Source: an uncultured Collinsella sp. (lineage in GTDB: Bacteria; Actinomycetota; Coriobacteriia; Coriobacteriales; Coriobacteriaceae). From it: 19,850 bases of DNA. Shown piece after piece: positions 13,950-19,850 of this stretch. The notes below the pieces were generated by a model that was given only the letters and a program-made list of their open reading frames with translations, did not search any database and was not told where the DNA came from. Position 1 is the stretch's first letter; each line of letters opens with the position of its first letter. The stretch spans positions 1 to 19,850 of the forward strand of contig CABUDJ010000037.1 in NCBI GenBank assembly GCA_902490325.1, written 5' to 3'. Made by a program: the position numbers and the translations under genes.

Positions 13950-14837
13950 GTGGACAACATACGAGAGGGGTTTGGCGGCGAGCCCGTCGCGGCATTCTCG
14001 ATGTCGCATCCGGCGGTGCCGGCGCTCTACATGGTGCTGACGTTGGGGCTCACCATGTTCTCGATGCAACCGGTGCTGATCGCGCTGTCGCTTGCGGGCG
14101 GGCTGGCGTATGGGCTTGCGACGCGCGGTGCTGCACGCACGTTGGGCGCGCTTCGCTGGCAGCTGCCGGTGATTTTGATTATTGCGGTGCTCAATCCGCT
14201 GTTTAGCGCCTCGGGCTCGACGGAGATGTTCCGTATTGGCATGCGTGCGGTGTATCTGGAGAGCATGGTTTACGGCCTGTGCATGGGCGGGCTGTTTGTG
14301 GCGAGCGTGCTGTGGTTTGAGGCCGCGGCGTCGATGCTCGAATACGACAAGGTGCTCGCGCTGTTGGGCAACGCCGCGCCGGTGATTGCGCTCATGATCT
14401 CGATGTGCATGCGGCTTATCCCGCAGTTTTTACGCCGAGGTCGTACGGTGCTGGCGGTGCAGGATGCGATTGATGTGCCGGGGCGTGCGCCCACCGATCC
14501 CGTGCGATCGCGCCTGCGGGCGTCGAGCGTGCTGATGGGCTGGGGCATGGAAGATTCGCTTGAGCGCGCGGATGCCATGCGCTCGCGCGGGTGGGGTGCT
14601 GCGTCGCGTCGCACGACGTACGCGCGGTATCGGCTGGGGCGCGGCGACGCTGCCGCGCTGGTTGGACTTGCGGTGTTTGGTGCCGCCGCGGTGGCGGTGG
14701 CATGGACCGCGACAACGCAGTATTCGTTTTACCCGCAGCTTTCGGTGCCCGCGCCGTGGCTGGGCTATGTCGTGTACGCTGCCTGGATGGTGCTGCCCTG
14801 TGTGCTGCGCGCGATTGACGAGAAGAGGTTCGGCTGA
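13950..14837 (+). CDS. ecfT: ECF transporter T component (EcfT/CbiQ family transmembrane protein)
   Basis: A 295-residue membrane protein that links the substrate-binding S component to the two ATPase domains of an energy-coupling factor importer. Hydrophobic segments begin with YMVLTLGLTMFSMQPVLIALSLA. The cytoplasmic coupling region includes MISMCMRLIPQFLRRGRTVLAVQDA and the typical Ala-Arg-Gly-like motif in ADAMRSRGWG (about 207-216). I chose the GTG at 13950, with a GAGGGG/GGGGG site about 6-15 bases upstream; the frame stays open back to 13779, but the added 57 residues are Arg/Leu-rich and unlike the family. Its stop codon overlaps the ATPase ATG (TGATG), so the two are coupled. Family firm, start uncertain. 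Confidence 0.85.
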   Translation: MDNIREGFGGEPVAAFSMSHPAVPALYMVLTLGLTMFSMQPVLIALSLAGGLAYGLATRGAARTLGALRWQLPVILIIAVLNPLFSASGSTEMFRIGMRAVYLESMVYGLCMGGLFVASVLWFEAAASMLEYDKVLALLGNAAPVIALMISMCMRLIPQFLRRGRTVLAVQDAIDVPGRAPTDPVRSRLRASSVLMGWGMEDSLERADAMRSRGWGAASRRTTYARYRLGRGDAAALVGLAVFGAAAVAVAWTATTQYSFYPQLSVPAPWLGYVVYAAWMVLPCVLRAIDEKRFG

Positions 14838-16480
14838 TGTCTCGGTTGGATAGGGGCCCGGTGTCGGGCGCGGCGTGCGGCCCGGATGTGCCGGCAATTG
14901 AGGTGCGGAGCCTGAGCTTTGCCTACCCCGGGGCTGATGCTACGGTGCTCGAGGGGCTCGACTGCTCTGTTCCCCAAGGTGCATTTGCGCTGCTTGTTGG
15001 CGGTACCGGATCGGGTAAGTCGACGCTGCTGTCGCTGCTCAAGCCCGAGATCGCTCCGGCGGGCGAGCGCGCTGGCGAAGTGCGCGTGCTGGGCGAGAAC
15101 GTTGCCGACATGGACGTGCGCGCGTCTGCGGAGCGCGTGGGCTACGTGTTCCAGGATCCCGAGAACCAGATAGTGTGCGAGACCGTGTGGCACGAGATGG
15201 CGTTTGGCCTAGAGAATCTGGGTGTGTCGTGCGACGAGATGCGCCGCCGTGTTGCCGAGACCAGCTATTTCCTTGGTCTGGAGGACTGGCTTCATCGCGA
15301 TACCGATACGCTTTCGGGTGGCCGCAAGCAGCTGCTGTCGCTTGCCGCCGTCCTGGCGCTGCGTCCGCGTGTGCTGCTACTCGACGAGCCCACGTCTCAG
15401 CTCGATCCCGTTGCCGAGAAGAATTTTCTGCATGCGCTGTTTCGCGTGAACCGTGAGCTGGGCTGCACGGTTGTTGTGGCTACGCATCAACCGCGGCCGA
15501 TGCTCGAGTATGCGACGTGTGCGTACCGGATTGAGGGCGGTCGCGTGCGCGAAGTGGCGGATATGGCTTCTTTGGGACGCCGAGAGCCGCTGTTTTCCGA
15601 TGACATGTTGGGGTGGGGTGCCATCCGATGTGCAAAAAACGGAGTATTCAGCAGGCGTGAGGACAATTTGGGCTCTCTGGAGCCGCCCCGGGATGTATCG
15701 AGCGCGAAAAAAAGTTCGGGATTGGACAAATCGTCCAAATTTGTGGCGCAAACGTTGCTCGAGAACGGCTCGGAAGCCTTTCCGCGCACGGATGGAAGCA
15801 GAATACTCCAAAAAATGCACGGCGGGTCGGCTACCACCCTGTCGGAAGGCTGGTTTCGCTACGATCGCGCGGGCGGTTGGGTGCTGCGCGGGCTCGACGT
15901 GACGTTTTCGGCCGGCGCGGTGCATGCGGTCGTGGGCGGAAACGGCTGTGGCAAGTCGACGATGCTCTCGGTGCTGGCCAAGACGGCTAAGCTGCAGCGT
16001 GGCCGCATGGTGCGTGGGGCGGCTTCAGCGGCTCTGCTGCCACAGAATCCCAAGGCATTGCTAGTCGCCGAAACGGTGCGCGACGAGCTGATGGAATGGG
16101 CTTCGATCTGCGGGTACGACGAGGCCGCAGCACAGGAGCAGACGGCGCGCCTGGGCCTGGCGGGCTTAGAGGCACGTCACCCGTACGATCTTTCGGGCGG
16201 TCAGCGCCAGCTGCTTGCGTTGGCAAAGCTGCTGTTGATTGGTCCGGAGCTGCTGCTGCTTGATGAGCCCACCAAGGGTTTGGACCTGGCCAGCCGCCGC
16301 ATCATCGCTCGCGCCCTGCGTGACCATGCGAAGGCTGGCGGTACCGTCATCATGGCCACGCACGACCTAGACTTTGCCGAGCAGGCGTCCGATGACGTCG
16401 CCATGATGTTCGACGGCGAGATCGCCTGCATGGAGCCTCCGGTAGATTTCTTTGCCGACAACGTGTTCTACAGGGCGTGA
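14837..16480 (+). CDS. ecfA: ECF transporter ATPase with two fused ABC domains (EcfA-EcfA')
   Basis: A 547-residue protein with two ATPase domains in one chain, replacing the usual EcfA/EcfA' pair. Domain 1: Walker A GGTGSGKST (55-63), Q-loop Gln106 in VFQDPENQ, signature LSGGRKQ (159-165), Walker B VLLLDE (179-184), His217. Domain 2: Walker A GGNGCGKST (367-375), Gln403, signature LSGGQRQ (452-458), Walker B LLLLDE (472-477), His509. All catalytic parts look intact in both. The linker (about 260-335) is unusual: residues 265-328 are encoded by a 191-bp segment bounded by inverted repeats (15630-15820), whose Ser/Lys-rich product resembles no ABC region. Start ATG overlaps the ecfT stop. The S component gene follows five bases after the stop. 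Confidence 0.92.
   Translation: MSRLDRGPVSGAACGPDVPAIEVRSLSFAYPGADATVLEGLDCSVPQGAFALLVGGTGSGKSTLLSLLKPEIAPAGERAGEVRVLGENVADMDVRASAERVGYVFQDPENQIVCETVWHEMAFGLENLGVSCDEMRRRVAETSYFLGLEDWLHRDTDTLSGGRKQLLSLAAVLALRPRVLLLDEPTSQLDPVAEKNFLHALFRVNRELGCTVVVATHQPRPMLEYATCAYRIEGGRVREVADMASLGRREPLFSDDMLGWGAIRCAKNGVFSRREDNLGSLEPPRDVSSAKKSSGLDKSSKFVAQTLLENGSEAFPRTDGSRILQKMHGGSATTLSEGWFRYDRAGGWVLRGLDVTFSAGAVHAVVGGNGCGKSTMLSVLAKTAKLQRGRMVRGAASAALLPQNPKALLVAETVRDELMEWASICGYDEAAAQEQTARLGLAGLEARHPYDLSGGQRQLLALAKLLLIGPELLLLDEPTKGLDLASRRIIARALRDHAKAGGTVIMATHDLDFAEQASDDVAMMFDGEIACMEPPVDFFADNVFYRA
15630..15820. mobile_element. Inverted-repeat-bounded segment inside ecfA, in frame (possible MITE)
   Basis: GTGCA (15630-15634) and GGAGTATTC (15641-15649) on the left pair with GAATACTCC (15801-15809) and TGCAC (15816-15820) on the right; six A-rich bases between the two blocks do not pair. 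The centre contains TTGGACAAATCGTCCAA (15723-15739), another inverted repeat. The 191 bases are open in the ecfA frame and encode residues 265-328, exactly in the linker between the ATPase domains. The base makeup is richer in A-runs than the surrounding gene. I infer an inserted short element that was tolerated because it stays in frame; a native linker cannot be excluded. Confidence 0.5.
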
Positions 16481-16484
16481 TGGG

Positions 16485-17198
16485 ATGACAGATCGTCGCG
16501 CCTCGCGCCTACTCACAAAAATGGAGATTCCGCTGCTCCTGGCGGTGCCGGCAGTGATGACTGCGGCGTTGCTGGCGGGCATTGAGCAGGCGGCGCTTGC
16601 CATGCTGGTTGTAGTGGCGCTCGTGCTCGCACTGTTCTTTGCGGGCTATGAGACATCACGTCCAGGCCTGCGCCAGATCATGCCCACGCTGGTGCTGGCG
16701 GCGCTGGCCGCGGCGGGGCGCATCCTGTTTGGGCCCATTCCCGACTTTAAGCCCGTGAGCGCTATCGCCATTATCGCGGGTGCGACACTTGGCCGTCGCA
16801 ATGGTTTTATGGTGGGCGCGTTGGCAGCGCTGACCAGTAATTTCTTTTTTGGGCAGGGCATGTGGACGCCGTGGCAGATGTATGCCTGGGGTTTGGTGGG
16901 CTATGTCGGTGGCGCACAGGCGCATGCGGGCGCGTTTGACCGCGCCGATGGAACCGTGCGATTGCCGGCGCTGTTGGCGTATGGCTTTGCCTCGGGCTTG
17001 CTGTATGGTGTCGTGATCAACGCGTATGACATCATCGGTTTTGTGCAGCCGCTTACTTGGGCGGGTGCCGTGGCGCGTCTTGCCACGGCAGTGCCGTTCG
17101 ATATTACGCACGGCTTTGCGACCTGCGTGTTCTTGGCCGCCTTGTACAAGCCTTGGTGCCGTCGCATCAACCGTGTCGTCGTGAAATACGGGCTGTAA
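16485..17198 (+). CDS. ECF transporter S component (substrate-specific membrane subunit)
   Basis: A 237-residue membrane protein expected to bind the imported vitamin or metal compound. Six or so hydrophobic stretches are visible. Recognisable segments are the AAAGRILFGPIPDFKPVSAI block with the following IIAGATLGRRNGFMVGALAAL, then FFFGQGMWTPWQMYAWGLVG, which occur in one group of ECF S components for which cobalamin-type substrates have been proposed; I see no riboswitch or pathway gene here to support any substrate. The ATG at 16485 follows the ATPase stop by four bases with only a weak ribosome site, so translational coupling is likely. Together with ecfT and ecfA it forms a complete dedicated importer. 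Confidence 0.8.
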   Translation: MTDRRASRLLTKMEIPLLLAVPAVMTAALLAGIEQAALAMLVVVALVLALFFAGYETSRPGLRQIMPTLVLAALAAAGRILFGPIPDFKPVSAIAIIAGATLGRRNGFMVGALAALTSNFFFGQGMWTPWQMYAWGLVGYVGGAQAHAGAFDRADGTVRLPALLAYGFASGLLYGVVINAYDIIGFVQPLTWAGAVARLATAVPFDITHGFATCVFLAALYKPWCRRINRVVVKYGL

Positions 17199-17203
17199 GG
17201 CAT

Positions 17204-17221
17204 TTCGCGTTTCCTCGCGAA
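17204..17221. terminator. Small hairpin after the ECF operon
   Basis: TTCGCG (17204-17209) pairs with CGCGAA (17216-17221) around a six-base loop, six bases after the S-component stop codon. No T-run follows. It abuts the larger inverted repeat at 17224-17284. Confidence 0.35.
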
Positions 17222-17223
17222 CT

Positions 17224-17284
17224 TGCGGTGGAATAGTTCTCGTTTTTGGCTATTTGCTGCCCAAACAGGAACTATTCCACCGCA
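17224..17284. repeat. 16-bp perfect inverted repeat between convergent genes
   Basis: TGCGGTGGAATAGTTC (17224-17239) and its exact reverse complement (17269-17284) are separated by 29 bases, which can pair further (TTTGG with CCAAA). It lies between the convergent ECF S-component gene and xth, where it could end both transcripts, although the T-run inside the loop is not in the usual place. Its sequence is unrelated to the GGGACAG family, so it may be a second type of dispersed palindrome. Confidence 0.75.
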
Positions 17285-17346
17285 GCTTATAGGGGGAGAG
17301 GGGTCACATGATCTGTTTTCCTCCGTCCCCCAGGAATTACTTGGGG

Positions 17347-18165
17347 CTAGAGCTCTAGCGTGAGGGTGACGGGGCAGTGGTCACTGCCAAAGATGTCGCC
17401 GCGGATACCGGTGTCGCGTACGTTGTCGGCGATTGCGTCGCTTACCAGGAAGTAGTCGATGCGCCAGCCTGCGTTGTTCTTGCGGGCATTAAAGCGGTAG
17501 CTCCACCAGCTGTAGACGCCCTCGACGTCGGGGTTTGCCGCGCGCCAGGTATCGGTAAACCCGGCGTTGAGCAGCTCGGTAAACTTGCCGCGTTCTTCGT
17601 CCGAAAAGCCCGCGTTGCCGCGGTTGGACTTGGGGTTCTTAAGGTCGATTTCCTCGTGCGCCACGTTAAAGTCGCCGCAAGTTACGACGGGCTTGCCGGT
17701 CTCGCGCTCAAGCGCGCTCAAAAAGCCGCGGTAGGCATCGTCCCAGGCCATGCGCACATCGATGCGCGCGAGTTCGTTTTGCGCGTTGGGCGTGTAGACA
17801 TCCACAAACCAAAACTTGTCGAACTCGAGCGCACAGACGCGGCCCTCGGTTGCGGCTTGGGCGACGAGTACGGTCGCCTCGCCCTCGCCGGCGTAGGGTA
17901 GCAGCGCGTCGGCGTGCAGCACGCGCAGCGGTTCCTGGCGGCTAAAGACCGCAGTGCCCGAATAGCCTTTACGCTCGGCGTAGCTCCAGGTTTGGTGATA
18001 GCCGGGCAGGTCAATATCAACCTGGCCTTCTTGCAGCTTGGTCTCTTGCAGCGCCAGGATATCGACGTCGAGTTCTTGCGCGATCTGGATAAAGCCCGGG
18101 TCCTTTTTGAGCACGGCGCGCAGGCCGTTGACGTTCCACGAGGCGAAAGTGTAAGTCTGAGGCAT
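17347..18165 (-). CDS. xth: Exodeoxyribonuclease III / AP endonuclease
   Basis: A 272-residue DNA repair nuclease of the ExoIII/APE1 family that cuts at abasic sites. Catalytic and metal-binding residues are all present: Asn11 and Asn13 in SWNVNGLRA, Glu41 in LQETK, Tyr124 in VYTPNA, Asp165 and Asn167 in CGDFNVAH, and Asp262-His263 in GSDHCPV. The DTWR and YSWWSYRFNARKNNAGWRIDY blocks are typical. Length is normal. The ATG at 18165 follows an AAAGGA site. It stands alone, divergent from the Sir2 gene and convergent with the ECF operon. Confidence 0.95.
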   Translation of the reverse strand: MPQTYTFASWNVNGLRAVLKKDPGFIQIAQELDVDILALQETKLQEGQVDIDLPGYHQTWSYAERKGYSGTAVFSRQEPLRVLHADALLPYAGEGEATVLVAQAATEGRVCALEFDKFWFVDVYTPNAQNELARIDVRMAWDDAYRGFLSALERETGKPVVTCGDFNVAHEEIDLKNPKSNRGNAGFSDEERGKFTELLNAGFTDTWRAANPDVEGVYSWWSYRFNARKNNAGWRIDYFLVSDAIADNVRDTGIRGDIFGSDHCPVTLTLEL

Positions 18166-18248
18166 GGTGTCCTTTCGACGGGGTTGGCAGGCTTAAGATT
18201 AGCGCAACAAGAGCGGGGCGGAGTCCGCGAGTGATAGTGCGAACGCCG

Positions 18249-18272
18249 CCGTCCCGGAGATACGGACGGAGG
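18249..18272 (+). promoter_or_regulatory. Ribosome site of the Sir2 gene within a short hairpin
   Basis: CCGTCC (18249-18254) pairs with GGACGG (18264-18269); the right arm runs into GGAGG (18268-18272), the ribosome site six bases before the ATG at 18279. The hairpin could mask this site, but a six-base stem may be chance in GC-rich DNA. Confidence 0.3.
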
Positions 18273-18278
18273 ACATAT

Positions 18279-19031
18279 ATGACGCAGGCAATATCGGACC
18301 CCAAACAGGCCTCCTCCGCGCTGGCGGAGCTGTTCGAAACCCATAGCCACGTGGTCTTCTTTGGTGGCGCGGGCGTTTCCACGGCGAGTGGCATCCCCGA
18401 TTTCCGCAGCGTGGACGGCCTGTATCACCAGCGGTTTTCCTATCCGCCCGAGACTATGCTCTCGCACAGCTTCTACGAGGCGCATCCGGCGGAGTTTTTC
18501 GACTTCTACCGGACCAAGATGATCGCCCTTAACGCCAAGCCCAACCACTGCCACGCCAAGCTGGCGGAGCTGGAGCGCGCCGGCAAGCTCGATGCCGTGG
18601 TGACGCAAAACATCGACGGCTTGCATCAGGCGGCTGGTTCACGGCGCGTGTTTGAGCTGCATGGCTCGGTCCACCGCAATATCTGTCAGACGTGCGGCGC
18701 GGTCTACAGCGCCGAATGGATTTGCGCGCGCGAGCACGAGGATGCCGCGGGCGTGCCCGTGTGCCCTGCGTGCGGCGGTCGCATCAAGCCCGATGTGGTC
18801 CTCTACGAAGAGCCGCTCGATGAGCGTGTGCTTACCGGCGCCGTTGCCGCCATCGCCGCAGCCGACGCCCTCGTCGTGGGCGGAACCTCGCTCGTGGTGT
18901 ATCCGGCGGCGGGCCTTACGCGATACTTTACCGGCGATACGCTGGCCATTTGCAATTTGGCGCCCACCGATCAGGATGCAAATGCCGACCTGCTGATTTC
19001 TTGCGACATCGCGGCCGCGTTTGCGTTCTAG
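18279..19031 (+). CDS. Sir2-family NAD-dependent protein deacylase
   Basis: A 250-residue sirtuin that removes acyl groups from lysines using NAD. Motifs: NAD-binding GAGVSTASGIPDFRS (30-44), TQNIDGLHQAAG (109-120), catalytic His128 in FELHGS, and a zinc site CQTC (136-139) with CPAC (162-165). GGTSLVVYPAAGL follows near the end. The Tyr-x-x-Arg pair that marks desuccinylases is not evident (the region reads FDFYRTKM), so a deacetylase of the common bacterial type is more likely. I start at ATG 18279 because GGAGG lies six bases upstream; an upstream in-frame start at 18231 covers the shared region with xth. folP follows after 94 bases. Confidence 0.93.
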   Translation: MTQAISDPKQASSALAELFETHSHVVFFGGAGVSTASGIPDFRSVDGLYHQRFSYPPETMLSHSFYEAHPAEFFDFYRTKMIALNAKPNHCHAKLAELERAGKLDAVVTQNIDGLHQAAGSRRVFELHGSVHRNICQTCGAVYSAEWICAREHEDAAGVPVCPACGGRIKPDVVLYEEPLDERVLTGAVAAIAAADALVVGGTSLVVYPAAGLTRYFTGDTLAICNLAPTDQDANADLLISCDIAAAFAF

Positions 19032-19045
19032 CCCGCGCGCGCGGA

Positions 19046-19103
19046 TACAATAGAAAGACTGATTGCAAAGCGACCCCGCCGCCAGCGCCCAAGCGTGGCG
19101 GCG
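19046..19103 (+). promoter_or_regulatory. Possible folP promoter -10 box and leader hairpin
   Basis: TACAAT (19046-19051) resembles a -10 box; TTGCGT at 19021-19026 would be a -35 with a long 19-base spacer. Downstream, CGCCGCCA (19077-19084) pairs with TGGCGGCG (19096-19103) with an 11-base loop, followed by TGGGCATTTTAGG. This could be the Sir2 gene terminator or a folP leader structure. Confidence 0.35.
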
Positions 19104-19125
19104 TGGGCATTTTAGGAGGATGTTC

Positions 19126-19850
19126 ATGGCGAACGACAGCAAGACATGGCGGTGCGGAAAGTACGAGCTCAGCTTTGACCGTCCGCGCATCATGGGCGTC
19201 CTCAACGTGACGCCCGATTCGTTTAGCGACGGCGGTGAGCACTTCGACCCGGATGCCGCTATCGAGTACGGCCTGGCGATGCTCGATGCCGGCGCCGACA
19301 TCATCGACGTGGGCGGCGAGTCCACGCGCCCCGGCTTTACCCCGGTCAACCCCGACGAGGAGGCGCGTCGCGTGCTGCCCGTCGTGCGCGCGCTCGCCAA
19401 AGAGGGTGCCATCGTCTCGATCGATACGCGTCATGTGGCGGTTGCCAAGGCGGCCGTGCGCTGCGGTGCTTCGATTGTCAACGACGTGACGGGCTTCACC
19501 GATCCCAAGATGGTTGAGTTCGTTAAGACGAGCACCTGCGGCGTCATCGTAATGCACGCCGGCGAGGTCGCCGTACCCGCCCGCACGCACGCGACGGTGC
19601 AGCTCGATACCTCGGCTGCGGCGTTTGTTGCCGAGAAGGCACGCGAGGCGGCTGCCGAGGCCGCGCGCGAGGCCGAGAAGCCGGCCCGTCGCCGTCGCGG
19701 CAAGTTGCTGGGCGAGCCCAAGGTTGAGGCCAAGCTTCCGGGCGGTGTGGTACAGCCCTCGCTGCCGTTTGGCGAACCGGAGCCCGCGCCCGAGCCTGTT
19801 GACGAGCCAGAGACGCCGGCGCCAAAGCCCGGGCCGGGATCGATGCAGAT
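19126..19850 (+). CDS. folP: Dihydropteroate synthase, 3'-truncated by the window edge, with a large internal insertion
   Basis: The first 241 residues of the folate-pathway enzyme that joins the pterin pyrophosphate to p-aminobenzoate. Family motifs are clear: MGVLNVTPDSFSDGG (23-37), the GADIIDVGGESTRPG block (56-70), SIDTRH (98-103), IVNDVTGF (117-124) and VIVMHA (140-145). Instead of continuing with the usual short loop, residues about 146-235 form an Ala/Glu/Arg-rich helix-like stretch (EKAREAAAEAAREAEKPARR) and then a Pro/Glu-rich tract, before PGPGSMQ (235-241), which resembles where the normal fold resumes. The frame is open to the last base. The ATG at 19126 lies five bases after AGGAGGA. 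Enzyme identity is firm; the insertion is the oddity. Confidence 0.9.
   Translation, partial: MANDSKTWRCGKYELSFDRPRIMGVLNVTPDSFSDGGEHFDPDAAIEYGLAMLDAGADIIDVGGESTRPGFTPVNPDEEARRVLPVVRALAKEGAIVSIDTRHVAVAKAAVRCGASIVNDVTGFTDPKMVEFVKTSTCGVIVMHAGEVAVPARTHATVQLDTSAAAFVAEKAREAAAEAAREAEKPARRRRGKLLGEPKVEAKLPGGVVQPSLPFGEPEPAPEPVDEPETPAPKPGPGSMQ

Noticed and set aside
13751..13960. 70-codon N-terminal extension of glmU
   Set aside because: The Arg-rich leader is unlike GlmU; the ATG at 13750 has a good ribosome site and begins the family's conserved N-terminus.

Overview
The window looks like a chromosomal stretch of a high-GC, Gram-positive anaerobe of the Coriobacteriia, most likely Collinsella or a close relative. 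This is inferred from codon use, the gene families present, the Tat-type lipoprotein signal, the fused ECF ATPase and the many short palindromic repeats between genes; no rRNA or marker gene here proves it. I see no tRNA, rRNA, CRISPR array, integrase or transposase gene.

Layout. Positions 1-1913 (+) carry a membrane-anchored parvulin-type peptidyl-prolyl isomerase and a YqeY protein, closed by an intrinsic terminator. Positions 2160-5189 (+) form a four-gene polar amino acid ABC importer: ATPase, Tat-type lipoprotein receptor and two permeases. A cytidylate-kinase-like gene follows (5236-5859). On the minus strand (8227-5988) two overlapping genes encode an NfnA/NfnB-type flavin iron-sulfur enzyme that would link NADH, NADPH and ferredoxin pools. 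Next on the minus strand are pth (9227-8598), a 375-residue protein with nuclease-like motifs (10706-9579), prs (12145-11159) and glmU (13750-12338). From 13950 the plus strand carries an ECF vitamin or metal transporter module (T component, double ATPase, S component; to 17198). xth (minus) and a Sir2 deacylase (plus) then diverge, and folP runs off the right edge.

The housekeeping genes are ordinary; the interest lies in what sits between and inside them. (1) At least five intergenic palindromes share a GGGACAG core but have different, self-complementary stems. (2) A 178-bp element with 30-bp terminal inverted repeats lies downstream of pth. (3) Two 203-204-bp elements with the same terminal inverted repeats but unrelated interiors flank the nuclease-like gene, making a composite-transposon-like islet of about 1.7 kb between pth and prs. 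(4) A 191-bp segment bounded by inverted repeats lies in frame inside the ECF ATPase gene and encodes the linker between its two ATPase domains. (5) folP has an Ala/Glu/Arg- then Pro-rich insertion of about 90 residues inside the dihydropteroate synthase barrel. Together these suggest a genome colonised by small non-autonomous elements whose mobilising enzyme is not in this window.
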